Origin: SIG440 sp045586925
GTDB taxonomy: Bacteria > Bacillota > Clostridia > Monoglobales > Monoglobaceae
Direction: 5' to 3'
DNA length: 64,000 nt
Assembly: GCA_045586925.1 (NCBI GenBank)
Contig: JAZNBG010000015.1
Location: 10,800-74,799, forward strand
In this document: positions 8,041-16,710 of the stretch, one piece after another
Position numbering within the stretch: position 1 is the first letter of the stretch
Layout: each line of letters begins with the position of its first letter
Made by a program: the position numbers and the translations under genes
Notes under the pieces: model-generated
The model's input: only the letters and a program-made list of their open reading frames with translations
What the model was told of the DNA's origin: nothing
The model's database searches: none

Positions 8041-8256
8041 AAAAAACCCCGCCTATGCCGTATATAGGATAAGGTAAAAACCTGCATAGCAGGTGGGTAA
8101 AATCCCAAAGACATTACAAGTCCACTGGCCGCAATCTGAGATTGGGGAGGCATGTGCGCCGCCTTCGGAGAGAAATTCCCTTTAAATAAGTGTTGGTTTT
8201 ACATTATTCCATATCTACGAACATCGCAGGGATGCAAAACTGATATTTAATTCAGC
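8041..8256 (-). ncRNA. ssrS: 6S RNA
   Basis: On the minus strand this transcript folds as one long interrupted rod. The 5' part (CCCTGCGATGTTCGTAGATA, from 8231) pairs with the 3' part (TATACGGCATAGGCGGGG, ending 8047), and the pairing continues inward through AAAACC/GGTTTT to a central open region, the architecture of 6S RNA, which mimics an open promoter and binds sigma-A RNA polymerase. The 3' end runs into seven T residues. Length of about 195-215 bases fits. The identification rests on fold and end sequences; the exact 5' end is not fixed. Confidence 0.7.
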
Positions 8257-8262
8257 GAGCTT

Positions 8263-8291
8263 AGTTTACCACAAAAATTAAAGATTTTCAA
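8263..8291 (-). promoter_or_regulatory. Promoter of the 6S RNA
   Basis: Minus-strand TTGAAA (8291-8286) and TAAACT (8268-8263) are 17 bp apart, placing the start near 8256. Confidence 0.5.
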
Positions 8292-8426
8292 TAGGTAATT
8301 TATGTTTTTTAAAAAAATATATGTTTTGGCAAAAATTTAGTCTTTTCAAATGCGACAAAATGATGTATAATGTGACATAAAGAAGGTGTCCGGTGCATAA
8401 AGTGTACAAAGACGGAGGTGGAAAGC

Positions 8427-9050
8427 TTGAAAATTGAACGGCTTAGTGAAAATAAAATAAAGATTGTTATAGATGCTGCAGATATCCGTGCGTGGAATGT
8501 TGACCTTAAAAACTTTATCGACAATACCCCTGAGGCGCAGGATATGTTTTATCACGCGCTTAAACAGGCAGAGCGTGATGTGGATTTTTGCATAGGCAAA
8601 TCACAGCTTATGGTAGAGACGTTGCCTTTGGCTGACAATGGTTTTGTGATGATGGTCAGCAAACTTGATGGCGAAACGGCTGTTGCCGAGGCGCTGCAGA
8701 AGGCGGGAAAACGGATAAAACAGACCGAATTTAAAATCAAACGCAGAAGCCGAGCACATTCTCTGCTGAGAATTTTCAGGTTTGACGATTTTGAAGGTCT
8801 TTGTGACGGTGTGAGGGAGATTTTTGGAATTTATATAGGCGAGAGCCGACTTATAAAGTATCAGGGAGATTTCTATCTTGAACTTATTCCGCGTGACACT
8901 GTCGGCTTGTTTGAAATGGAAAATATTCTTTCGGAGTTTTCAACCAAAGTGACCGAACCCCTGACCCTTCAGGGAGTGTTAAATGAACACGGGCTTGTTA
9001 TGATGAAAGAAAATGCAGTATCGATTATTGCGGATAATTTTGTGAAATAA
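8427..9050 (+). CDS. mecA: Adaptor protein MecA family
   Basis: A 207-residue protein resembling MecA, the adaptor that hands substrates such as competence or sporulation regulators to the ClpC-ClpP protease. The N-terminus KIERLSENKIKIVIDAADIRAW and a C-terminal domain with FDDFEGLCDGVREIFGIYIGESRLIKYQGDFYLEL match the family, with the usual charged linker between. I choose the TTG at 8427 because GGAGG (8414-8418) lies 8 bases upstream; a GTG at 8418 overlaps that site and is unlikely. A terminator follows. Confidence 0.82.
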   Translation: MKIERLSENKIKIVIDAADIRAWNVDLKNFIDNTPEAQDMFYHALKQAERDVDFCIGKSQLMVETLPLADNGFVMMVSKLDGETAVAEALQKAGKRIKQTEFKIKRRSRAHSLLRIFRFDDFEGLCDGVREIFGIYIGESRLIKYQGDFYLELIPRDTVGLFEMENILSEFSTKVTEPLTLQGVLNEHGLVMMKENAVSIIADNFVK

Positions 9051-9059
9051 ATACTTATT

Positions 9060-9085
9060 AAGCTGCACTATTTGTGCAGCTTTTT
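9060..9085 (+). terminator. Terminator after mecA
   Basis: AAGCTGCA (9060-9067) pairs with TGCAGCTT (9075-9082), followed by TTTTT. Confidence 0.85.
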
Positions 9086-9183
9086 CTGTGCCCATAAACC
9101 GAAGGGCTTCTTTTCGTAAGTTGAAATTAAGCAAAACGAAAGTTTTTGATAAGCAAATTGTTTTAAAAAGCTAAATTTAGGTA

Positions 9184-9212
9184 TTGACTTTTTGAAAAGT
9201 TTTTTGTATAAT
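9184..9212 (+). promoter_or_regulatory. Strong sigma-A promoter of the aminotransferase gene
   Basis: TTGACT (9184-9189) and a perfect TATAAT (9207-9212) are separated by 17 bp, 66 bases before the start codon. Confidence 0.8.
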
Positions 9213-9278
9213 AATAAACGGATAAAATTAGTTGGCAAGAATTTGCCAAGGTATATTATATGAAAAGAGGTTTTTACT

Positions 9279-10649
9279 ATGAGTAAAGATTGGGCAAAAA
9301 TGGACCTTACAAAAGTTCCTAATATGGTGTCCGAGACTGTTCCCGGCCCAAAATCAATTGAGTATCACGAAAGATGTGCTAAGCACTTCAAGGGTTACTC
9401 AAGTCAGGTTTCACTGTTCCCTGTTTCTTTTGAATCAGGTTACGGCTACACACTTAAAGACGTTGACGGCAATACATATCTTGACTTCTCATCAGGTATC
9501 TATGTTACAGGCCTTGGCCACTGCCATCCTAAAATCAGCGAGGCAGTTGCTTTCCATGCAAAGAACCTTATGAACTGCCATGACTTTACCACAAAGGTAA
9601 AGATGGAGCTTGTTGAAAAGCTTCACGAAATCACAGGCGGACGTTTTGGCGGTTTCCAGCTTTATGATTCAGGTACAACAGCAGTTGAAGCTGGTCTTCG
9701 TTGTGCTCGTGCTGCAACAGGTAAGCAGGAATTTTTTTCTTTCTTCAGAGATTTCCATGGTAAGACCTATGGTGCAAACTCTTTGGCGGTTGTTGGCCCC
9801 GATACACATATGAGAGCTCCGGGCTTTATGCTCGTTCCCAGACCTAACCCATACCGTGACTTCTTTGGCAGAAGCGAAGAAGAAGCTTGGAAGGATTCAT
9901 CACCATACATCAATATGATTGAAGGTATGCTTGACAACGCTTGCGCATCAGGCGGTAAGAATGTTGCAGCTATCGTTCTTGAACCTGTTCAGGGTTGGGG
10001 CGGCTCTATCATTCCTCCCGATGATTTCCTCCCTGCACTTCGTGCTCTTTGTGACAAGAGAGGTATCCTTCTCTTCGCTGACGAAGTTCTTAACTGTATG
10101 GCAAGAACAGGTAAGTACCTTGCTATGGACCACTGGAATGTTACAGCAGACATCACAACTCTTGGTAAGGGCTTTGGTAATGGTTTCCCTGTTACAGCTA
10201 TGGCAGTATCAAAGGACCTTGCTCCTGCAATCGAAAAGATTTCAGCTTCTTCAAGTTACGGCGGCAACCCCATGGCTTGTGCTGCTGCTCTTGAATCAAT
10301 CAAGGTTATCGAAGAAGAACAGCTTAACGAACGCTCAGCTCACCTCGGCGAAATTATGCTGAAGAAGATGAAGGAAATGAAGGAAGCTCATCCTATCATC
10401 GGTGATGTTCGTGCACTTGGTTGTCTCCAGGCTATCGAAGTTGTTAAGGACCGTGACACCAAAGAACCATTTGCTGAAGCAGGTAAGATGATTTACCAGA
10501 CAGCATTCAAGAATGGTCTTGCTTGGGTACCGTCAGGTCACATCCTTCGTATGTCACCTCCTATGATTCTTGATGACGAAGCAGCTCTCAAGGGTCTTGA
10601 CATTATCGAAGACGCTATCGCAAAAACAGAAAAGCACTTTGGTTATTAA
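9279..10649 (+). CDS. Class III pyridoxal-phosphate aminotransferase
   Basis: A 456-residue fold-type I PLP enzyme of the class III (ornithine/GABA aminotransferase-like) group, transferring an amino group from an omega-amine or amino acid to a keto acid. Visible marks: DVDGNTYLDFSSGIYVTGLGHCHP near residues 60-85, LYDSGTTAVEAGLRCARAATG near 125-145, LLFADEVLNCMARTGKYLAMDHW near 265-290 with the cofactor-binding Asp, and TLGKGFGNGFPVTA with the PLP lysine near 304. Codon use is strongly biased and the promoter is strong, suggesting high expression. The substrate cannot be fixed from sequence; the sugar-metabolism neighbours downstream leave an amino-sugar-type substrate open. Confidence 0.8.
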   Translation: MSKDWAKMDLTKVPNMVSETVPGPKSIEYHERCAKHFKGYSSQVSLFPVSFESGYGYTLKDVDGNTYLDFSSGIYVTGLGHCHPKISEAVAFHAKNLMNCHDFTTKVKMELVEKLHEITGGRFGGFQLYDSGTTAVEAGLRCARAATGKQEFFSFFRDFHGKTYGANSLAVVGPDTHMRAPGFMLVPRPNPYRDFFGRSEEEAWKDSSPYINMIEGMLDNACASGGKNVAAIVLEPVQGWGGSIIPPDDFLPALRALCDKRGILLFADEVLNCMARTGKYLAMDHWNVTADITTLGKGFGNGFPVTAMAVSKDLAPAIEKISASSSYGGNPMACAAALESIKVIEEEQLNERSAHLGEIMLKKMKEMKEAHPIIGDVRALGCLQAIEVVKDRDTKEPFAEAGKMIYQTAFKNGLAWVPSGHILRMSPPMILDDEAALKGLDIIEDAIAKTEKHFGY

Positions 10650-10653
10650 TTTT

Positions 10654-10764
10654 AAGGGCAAGGGAATTTGAACCCGATGTGGTTTAAACCCTGTCATATA
10701 AATTAATTATAAATTTAATAGTACTTTGGGGTAGGGCGCATTGTTTTCAATTTTCCTTGCCCTT
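10654..10764 (+). repeat. Long-range inverted repeat between aminotransferase and oxidoreductase genes
   Basis: AAGGGCAAGG (10654-10663) is exactly complementary to CCTTGCCCTT (10755-10764), and the pairing extends imperfectly inward for about 10 more bases, enclosing about 70 bases. It could be a 5' leader structure of the following gene or a readthrough control point. Confidence 0.5.
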
Positions 10765-10842
10765 ACTAAGAAAACATGGGGGCTGTTGCCGAACATCGGT
10801 TCTGCATCAGCCCTTAAGTTTAAGCAGAAAGGAATTAATAAT

Positions 10843-11976
10843 ATGAAAACTGTAAGATTTGGTCTTATTGGCTGTGGACTTATGGCAAGAGAATTTGCAT
10901 CAGCGGCTGCACGTTGGTGCCATCTCACCGAAGATGTTCCAAAGCCTGAGATTGTTGGTATTTGCTCGGTTGTTCCCAAGGAGATGGAATGGTTCCAGAA
11001 GAATTTCCCCGAAATCAAGTATTCTGTTGCAGATTACAAGGAGCTTCTGGACAAGGAAGATATTGATGCAATTTACTGTGCTGTTCCTCACAACCTTCAC
11101 GAACAGTTCTATATTGATATTATCAATAGCGGCAAGGCTCTTCTTGGCGAAAAGCCCTTTGGTATAGACAAGAAGGCAAACGAAAATATTATGGCTGCTA
11201 TCAAGGCAAACCCCAACACATTTGTTCGTTGCTGCAGCGAGTTCCCATATTATCCTGCAATGCAGACAATGATTAACTGGTATAAGGAAGGCAAGTTCGG
11301 CAAGGTTCTTGAAATCCATTGCGGTTTTAACCATTGCAGCGATATGGACGTAACCAAGCCTATCAACTGGAAGCGTATGGTTAAATTCAATGGCGAGTAT
11401 GGCTGCCTGGGCGACCTTGGTATCCACACACAGCACGTGCCCTTCCGTCTTGGTTTTAAACCTAAGACAGTAAGAGCACACTTCAGCAACATTGTTAAAG
11501 AACGTCCTGACGGCAAGGGTGGAATGGCAGTTTGCGATACATTTGACAACTGCACAATATTCTGCACCACTCTTAATGCAGACGGTGACGAAATTCCAAT
11601 GACACTTGAAACAAAGCGTATGGAACCAGGCTCAACAAACCGTTGGTTCTTTGAAATCTACGGCACAGAATGTAGTGCAAAGTTCTCGAGCGATGATGCA
11701 AATGCATTCCACTATACATCTTCATGGGGCAAGGAACAGTCTTGGAACAGAATTATCATCGGTTACAAGCCTATGATTCCTACCATTACAGGACCTATCT
11801 TTGAATTTGGCTTTACAGATGCTATTCAGCAGCAGATTGCGGCATTTATGCTTGAATATTCAGGAGTTGAAGTTCCCTTCGGTCTCTTTACACCCGAAGA
11901 AACTGTTATGTCGCACACTCTTGCGACAGCGGCTCTTAAGTCACATTATAACAAAACAGTTGAAGTTATTGACTAA
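10843..11976 (+). CDS. Gfo/Idh/MocA-family oxidoreductase
   Basis: A 377-residue NAD(P)-dependent dehydrogenase. The N-terminal Rossmann domain starts VRFGLIGCGLMAREFA (GxGxxA-like), followed by LLDKEDIDAIYCAVPHNLHEQFYIDIINSGKALLGEKPFG with the catalytic EKP near residue 105. The C-terminal alpha/beta domain carries GCLGDLGIHTQHVPFRLG with a D-x-G-x-H motif. Family members oxidise or epimerise sugars, inositols and related polyols; the exact substrate is not readable. The ATG at 10843 has an AAAGGA site; an earlier in-frame start at 10741 lies inside the inverted repeat and is unlikely. Confidence 0.88.
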   Translation: MKTVRFGLIGCGLMAREFASAAARWCHLTEDVPKPEIVGICSVVPKEMEWFQKNFPEIKYSVADYKELLDKEDIDAIYCAVPHNLHEQFYIDIINSGKALLGEKPFGIDKKANENIMAAIKANPNTFVRCCSEFPYYPAMQTMINWYKEGKFGKVLEIHCGFNHCSDMDVTKPINWKRMVKFNGEYGCLGDLGIHTQHVPFRLGFKPKTVRAHFSNIVKERPDGKGGMAVCDTFDNCTIFCTTLNADGDEIPMTLETKRMEPGSTNRWFFEIYGTECSAKFSSDDANAFHYTSSWGKEQSWNRIIIGYKPMIPTITGPIFEFGFTDAIQQQIAAFMLEYSGVEVPFGLFTPEETVMSHTLATAALKSHYNKTVEVID

Positions 11977-11989
11977 ATTCAGTCATGCT

Positions 11990-12026
11990 AAAGCCGTGGG
12001 AAAATGATTTCCCACGGCTTTAAAAA
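11990..12026 (+). terminator. Terminator after the Gfo/Idh/MocA gene
   Basis: A perfect 14-bp stem (11990-12003 with 12008-12021) has a four-base loop. Confidence 0.9.
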
Positions 12027-12062
12027 TCACAGAAAATAATTTGTATTTTTCTGTGAAATGTC

Positions 12063-12091
12063 TTGACATTTCTTTGTTTTTGTTGTAAAAT
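12063..12091 (+). promoter_or_regulatory. Promoter of the class II aldolase gene
   Basis: TTGACA (12063-12068) and TAAAAT (12086-12091) are 17 bp apart, about 65 bases upstream of the ribosome binding site. Confidence 0.75.
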
Positions 12092-12160
12092 AAAGAAAAT
12101 ATGACAGTTAATAACTTGTGCAACGGCATAAATTGCTGTTGACTAAGGAGGAAGAATAAA

Positions 12161-13105
12161 ATGTTAGTTAATATGAATGAAGTTCTGAGACCGGCAAAAA
12201 AAGGTCACTATGCAGTTGGTCTTTTTAATGCTGTAAACTTAGAGCTTGCTCGTGGCATTATTGCTGCGGCAGAAAGTACAAGATCACCGGTTATTATGGG
12301 TTCAGCAGAAATTTTGCTTCCTTACGGACCGCTGGAGGAGATTTCTTATTATCTTATTCCTATGGCAAAGAAGGCATCTGTTCCCGTAGTTATACATCTT
12401 GACCACGGTCTTACATATGACACTTGCGTTAAGGCGCTCAAGCTGGGCTTCAGCTCGGTTATGTATGACTGCTCAACAGATTCTTATGAAGAAAACGTTC
12501 GCAAGGTTAAGGAAATGGCAGATATCGCACATTCCTATGGTGCAACAATCGAAGGTGAGCTTGGTCACGTTGGTGACAACGAAGGCTCTGCAGAAGGCAG
12601 CGACCACATGGCTGACCCATCTGCGTTCTTTACAGACCCCGCTCTTGCAAAGGATTTTGTTGACAAGACAGGCGTTGATGCACTTGCAATTGCTGTTGGT
12701 AATGCTCACGGTGCTTACAAGCTGCCACCCAAACTCGACTTTGAAAGAATTCGTACTATCGCAAAGACGGTTGATGTTCCGCTTGTTCTTCACGGTGGTT
12801 CAGGTCTTACAGACAACGATTTCCGTCAGGCTATCAAGGACGGTATCAGCAAGGTTAATATCTTTACAGATATCAATGTTGCGGCAGTTGAGGCAGAATT
12901 TAAGAAGTTCTCTGATATGAATAAGGGTATTATCGACCTTATTCCTGCGGCTGTTGAGGCTGTAAAGCTTGCTACAATGGAAAAGATGAAACTGTTCAGC
13001 AGTGACGGCAAGGCAGACTGTGGCAAATCTTCAATGTCGGCAGACGATATGGAAAGAATTACAAAGCTTGTTGCGGCTGAGGTTGCAAAATATCTTAACA
13101 AATAG
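12161..13105 (+). CDS. Class II fructose/tagatose-bisphosphate aldolase family protein
   Basis: A 314-residue zinc-dependent aldolase. Marks are GHYAVGLFNAVNLELARGIIAAAE near residue 15, VVIHLDHGLTYDTCVKAL near 78-95 with the metal and catalytic residues (D and H), EGELGHVGDNEG near 133, GNAHGAYKLPP near 183 and LVLHGGSGLTDNDFRQAIKDGISKVNIFTDIN near 210-245. Such enzymes split ketose bisphosphates into triose phosphates. Glycolytic Fba and tagatose- or sulfo-sugar-specific variants cannot be told apart by eye. It has its own promoter and terminator, and an AAGGAGGA site precedes the ATG. Confidence 0.87.
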   Translation: MLVNMNEVLRPAKKGHYAVGLFNAVNLELARGIIAAAESTRSPVIMGSAEILLPYGPLEEISYYLIPMAKKASVPVVIHLDHGLTYDTCVKALKLGFSSVMYDCSTDSYEENVRKVKEMADIAHSYGATIEGELGHVGDNEGSAEGSDHMADPSAFFTDPALAKDFVDKTGVDALAIAVGNAHGAYKLPPKLDFERIRTIAKTVDVPLVLHGGSGLTDNDFRQAIKDGISKVNIFTDINVAAVEAEFKKFSDMNKGIIDLIPAAVEAVKLATMEKMKLFSSDGKADCGKSSMSADDMERITKLVAAEVAKYLNK

Positions 13106-13123
13106 TTGATAACAATTTAAAAA

Positions 13124-13156
13124 AGGAGCTGTAAAAATAATTTTTACAGCTCCTAT
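13124..13156 (+). terminator. Terminator after the class II aldolase gene
   Basis: AGGAGCTGTAAAAA (13124-13137) pairs perfectly with 13141-13154. It lies 25 bases before the next ATG, whose AAAAGGAG site follows it. Confidence 0.75.
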
Positions 13157-13180
13157 TGTGCTATTAAAAGGAGTGTCATA

Positions 13181-14656
13181 ATGAAGGCAGAGATAATCGC
13201 AAATAAATATTTTGCCATAGGCGAGATTGACGACAGACTTTACGGCTCGTTTATCGAGCATATCGGCAGGGCAGTTTACGACGGCATATATGAGCCTGCC
13301 CACCAAAATGCTGACGAGTCGGGCTTTCGTAAGGATGTAATCGAGCTTGTAAAGGAACTCAATGTTCCCATCGTTCGTTATCCCGGCGGCAACTTTCTCT
13401 CGGCTTATAACTGGGAGGATGGCACGGGGGATAAATCAAAAAGACCGAAAAAAATGGAGCTTGCCTGGAAGAGCATCGAAACAAACGAAGTAGGCATTGA
13501 TGAGTTTCAGGAATGGGCAAAAAAAGCGAACACCGAGATTTTAATGGCGGTGAATTTAGGTACACGTGGACCCGCAGAGGCAGCTGCCTGCCTTGAATAC
13601 TGCAATGCCGATACTGATACTTATTATGCGAATTTAAGACGTGAAAACGGTTTTGAAATGCCGTTCGGAATAAAAACCTGGTGCCTTGGCAACGAAATGG
13701 GCGGTTTGTGGCAGATTTGCCGTAAAACACCTGACGAATACGGTAAGATTGCCGCATCTACTGCAAAAATGATGAAGCTTGTTGACCCAGGGGTTGAGCT
13801 TGTTCTGTGTGGCAGCTCTCACCGTAAAATGCCGCACTTTGGCGAATGGGAGCTTACGGCACTTAATCACGCATATGAATTTGTTGATTATCTTTCAATT
13901 CATCAGTATTATTTCTCGGGAAAGGATAAAACCGAGGATTTCCTTGCCAAATCGGTGGGACTTAATGATTATATCAAGTCGGTTGTGGCTATGTGCGACA
14001 GCATAAAGGCAATCAAAAACTCTGACAAAACAATAAACCTTTCATTTGACGAATGGAATGTAATGAAGAGCGACTTAATAAACGATCAGGAACCCTGGCA
14101 GATTGCCCCTAAACTGTTTGAGCATATTTATAACCTTGAAGATGCGCTTGTGGTGGGTTGTATGATGATGACACTGCAAAACAACTGCGACAGAGTAAAG
14201 ATTGCGTGTCTTGCCCAGCTTATAAATGTCATTGCCCCCATAATGACCGAAAAAGGCGGTGGAGTGTGGCTTCAGACCATATTCTATCCGTTTATGTATG
14301 CGTCACGTTTTGGCAGAGGCAAGACAATGCAAAGCCGGATAAGCTGCGATACCTATTCCACAAATGATAAAAAGGACATTCCTTATCTTGAAAGCTCGGT
14401 AATATACAATGAGAAACAGAACGAAATAACAGTTTTTGCGGTAAATCGTTCGCTTGATGAGAATATGGAGCTAAATGTTTCGCTTGAAAACTTTGGAGAA
14501 TGTACACTCAAAGAACATATTGAACTGTACAGCGATGATTTGAAGGCTGAAAACAGCTGCGAAAAAGAAAATGTTTCACCAAAGAAAGTTGAAGTTGGTG
14601 ACAAGATAGTTCTTAAAAAGCATTCGTGGAATATGCTGAGATTCAACATAAATTAA
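13181..14656 (+). CDS. abfA: Alpha-L-arabinofuranosidase, GH51
   Basis: A 491-residue GH51 retaining glycosidase that removes arabinofuranosyl side chains from arabinan, arabinoxylan or pectin oligosaccharides. Clear marks are RLYGSFIEHIGRAVYDGIYEP at residues 19-39, VRYPGGNFLSAYNWEDG near 65-81, TWCLGNEMGGLWQ with acid/base Glu172, and NLSFDEWNV with nucleophile Glu291. A beta-sandwich C-terminus follows. No signal peptide, so it is intracellular. It is followed after 13 bases by a mutarotase gene, consistent with processing of released arabinose or galactose. Confidence 0.93.
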   Translation: MKAEIIANKYFAIGEIDDRLYGSFIEHIGRAVYDGIYEPAHQNADESGFRKDVIELVKELNVPIVRYPGGNFLSAYNWEDGTGDKSKRPKKMELAWKSIETNEVGIDEFQEWAKKANTEILMAVNLGTRGPAEAAACLEYCNADTDTYYANLRRENGFEMPFGIKTWCLGNEMGGLWQICRKTPDEYGKIAASTAKMMKLVDPGVELVLCGSSHRKMPHFGEWELTALNHAYEFVDYLSIHQYYFSGKDKTEDFLAKSVGLNDYIKSVVAMCDSIKAIKNSDKTINLSFDEWNVMKSDLINDQEPWQIAPKLFEHIYNLEDALVVGCMMMTLQNNCDRVKIACLAQLINVIAPIMTEKGGGVWLQTIFYPFMYASRFGRGKTMQSRISCDTYSTNDKKDIPYLESSVIYNEKQNEITVFAVNRSLDENMELNVSLENFGECTLKEHIELYSDDLKAENSCEKENVSPKKVEVGDKIVLKKHSWNMLRFNIN

Positions 14657-14669
14657 GAGGTGAATAAAA

Positions 14670-15722
14670 ATGGCGATTGAAAAAAGCTTTTTCGGAAAGT
14701 TTGATGATGTAGAAATCTATCAGTATACAATGTCTAACAGCGGCGGTATGACAGTCAGTATAATTGACCGTGGCGCAACAATACGAAGCATTATTGTTCC
14801 CGATAAAGATGGGAAAATGGTTGATGTTGCACTTGCATATGATAAGCCCGAAAGCTACAAAGCAAATTCAGCATATTTCGGCAACGCAATAGGACGTTAT
14901 GCAAACAGACTTGAGGGCGCACAATTTGAATTAGATGGCAAGATTTACAGTCTTGGCAAGAATGACGGAAGAAACAGCCTGCACGGCGGCGGAGCGGTGG
15001 GCTTTGATAAGAAGACGTGGAAGGCGGAGACCATCTGTGAAGAGGGCGAGCCTGAATTGAAATTCAGCTTGTTTTCTCCCGATGGCGAGGGTGGATATCC
15101 GGGAAATCTTAATGCCACAATAAGCTATAAGCTGACAAAGGAGAACGGCCTTGTTATTAATTATAATGCTGTCTCCGACGCTGATACAGTTTTAAATTTA
15201 ACCAATCACAGCTATTTTAATCTTGACGGGCACGACAGTGGGGCAATAGACAATCAGATTTTGCAGCTTAACTGCAGTTTTTATACCCCAAACACAGACG
15301 AGTGTATGCCATACGGCGAAATTCACTCGGTTAAAGGTACGGCATTTGATTTCACAACCCCCAAAACCTTTGGCGAGGCGTTTGCGCAGGATGACGAACA
15401 GACCAAAAAATTCAATGGCTTTGACCATAACTTTGTGATTGATGGCAGGGGCTACAGATTATTTGCGGTAGCTGAAAATCCTGAAAACGGAATTTGTATG
15501 GAATGTTTTACGGATAAGCCGGGCGTTCAGCTTTATTCGGGATGTACTCTTGATTGCAAGGAAGGCAAAGGTGGAGCGAATTATGGCATCCACGGGGCAT
15601 TTTGTCTTGAAACACAGTATTTCCCCAATTCGATGAAATACTCGCATTTTCCATCGCCTGTACTTAAGGCAAATGAGAAATATGATTTTACAACAGAATA
15701 TAGATTTTCTGTTAAAAAGTAA
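14670..15722 (+). CDS. galM: Aldose 1-epimerase (mutarotase)
   Basis: A 350-residue galactose mutarotase-type enzyme that interconverts alpha and beta anomers of aldoses. The family shows as FGNAIGRYANRLEGAQFELDG near residues 70-90, NSLHGGGAVGFDKKTW near 105, LTNHSYFNLDGHDSG near 177-191 with the catalytic His, and a C-terminal SGCTLDCKEGKGG / CLETQYFPNS segment with the catalytic Glu. It lies 13 bases behind the GH51 gene with an AGAGGTGA site, so the pair is probably one transcript. Confidence 0.92.
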   Translation: MAIEKSFFGKFDDVEIYQYTMSNSGGMTVSIIDRGATIRSIIVPDKDGKMVDVALAYDKPESYKANSAYFGNAIGRYANRLEGAQFELDGKIYSLGKNDGRNSLHGGGAVGFDKKTWKAETICEEGEPELKFSLFSPDGEGGYPGNLNATISYKLTKENGLVINYNAVSDADTVLNLTNHSYFNLDGHDSGAIDNQILQLNCSFYTPNTDECMPYGEIHSVKGTAFDFTTPKTFGEAFAQDDEQTKKFNGFDHNFVIDGRGYRLFAVAENPENGICMECFTDKPGVQLYSGCTLDCKEGKGGANYGIHGAFCLETQYFPNSMKYSHFPSPVLKANEKYDFTTEYRFSVKK

Positions 15723-15737
15723 TTGAAAATAGTATGG

Positions 15738-15772
15738 GAGCAGACCTTTAAAACAGGGTTCTGCTCTTTTTT
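15738..15772 (+). terminator. Terminator after galM
   Basis: GAGCAGA (15738-15744) pairs with TCTGCTC (15760-15766), followed by a T tract. Confidence 0.75.
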
Positions 15773-15836
15773 GTTAGAATAAAGACGAAATTGTATAAAT
15801 ATATTTATATTATCTAAACAGAAAGGTTGTGCAAAT

Positions 15837-16112
15837 ATGGACGAAAAAAGAAACGGCGAACATAGACTTACAATGCTGGGACGTGAAAAGCTTACGGTGA
15901 CAGGGGTCGAGGATGTTGACAGCTTTGATGATGATAAGGTTGTGGCGTATACAGTTGATGGTGTTATGACGGTCAAGGGTGCCGATTTCAGAATAAACCG
16001 CCTCAATGTAGAGGATGGCGAGCTTGAAATTGAGGGCGATATTGACAGCATCGAATATGCCGACGGCCATAAAAGTGATAAGGGAAGCTTTTTCAGTAAA
16101 ATTTTCAAATAG
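15837..16112 (+). CDS. yabP: Sporulation protein YabP
   Basis: A 91-residue protein matching YabP: RLTMLGREKLTVTGVEDVDSFDDDKVVAYTVDGVMTVKGADFRINRLNVEDGELEIEG is the characteristic core, split here by no gaps. YabP is made in the mother cell and needed for spore formation in Bacillus. It is followed 10 bases later by yabQ, then divIC and an S1-domain gene, the conserved order in spore-forming Firmicutes. An AGAAAGG site lies upstream of the ATG. Confidence 0.93.
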   Translation: MDEKRNGEHRLTMLGREKLTVTGVEDVDSFDDDKVVAYTVDGVMTVKGADFRINRLNVEDGELEIEGDIDSIEYADGHKSDKGSFFSKIFK

Positions 16113-16122
16113 GGAGTAGGGT

Positions 16123-16635
16123 TTGATGTATAATTCTGTGCCGATGGAAGCAGGCTTTTTTATAGCAAGCCTGCTTGCCGGCGTTGCTGTGGCATTTATA
16201 TATGATTTACTCCGTGTCAGCCGCAGAATTTTAGGCCCGGGCGACGGGATTGTTAATCTGGAGGATATATTGTTTCTTGCTGTGGCGGCGGTTGTTATGT
16301 TCACGGCGGCGTATATTAAAAACAGCGGCGAGGTGCGCTGGCAAGGGTTTATAGGCTTTGGCGGCGGAGCGGTTTTGTATGCCGTACTGGTGAAGAACCG
16401 ATTTCTCGATGTCAGCACTCTGATAATAAAATGGCTGGTCAATGTCGCTGAAAAGATAATAAAAATTCTGCTCTTTCCTGTCAGACTGATATTTAAAATA
16501 TTTAAAAAGCCTGTGAATGTTGTTATGTGGTATACAGGGCGCGGAGTTCGTCGGGCAAAAAGGCTTGTCAGGCGAAGTGGCGACAGGCTTTCGGTTCGCC
16601 TGAAAAATGTGGGGTTTATGCTGAGAAAAAAGTGA
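16123..16635 (+). CDS. yabQ: Spore cortex biosynthesis protein YabQ
   Basis: A 170-residue integral membrane protein with about four hydrophobic segments near residues 8-27, 46-65, 72-92 and 104-125, and a strongly basic C-terminus. Position directly after yabP, size and topology match YabQ, which is required for cortex assembly in the mother-cell outer forespore membrane. Sequence conservation in this family is low, so context weighs heavily in the call. Confidence 0.85.
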   Translation: MMYNSVPMEAGFFIASLLAGVAVAFIYDLLRVSRRILGPGDGIVNLEDILFLAVAAVVMFTAAYIKNSGEVRWQGFIGFGGGAVLYAVLVKNRFLDVSTLIIKWLVNVAEKIIKILLFPVRLIFKIFKKPVNVVMWYTGRGVRRAKRLVRRSGDRLSVRLKNVGFMLRKK

Positions 16636-16645
16636 GGCTTATGTA

Positions 16646-16674
16646 TTGACAAAGGGCTTTTGTTGATATATAAT
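16646..16674 (+). promoter_or_regulatory. Sigma-A promoter of divIC
   Basis: TTGACA (16646-16651) and TATAAT (16669-16674) are both perfect consensus with 17 bp spacing, just after yabQ. It separates vegetative divIC expression from the sporulation pair upstream. Confidence 0.85.
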
Positions 16675-16710
16675 TAAATTAGATTAGTGTATAGTTGGGG
16701 GATTGTGTCG

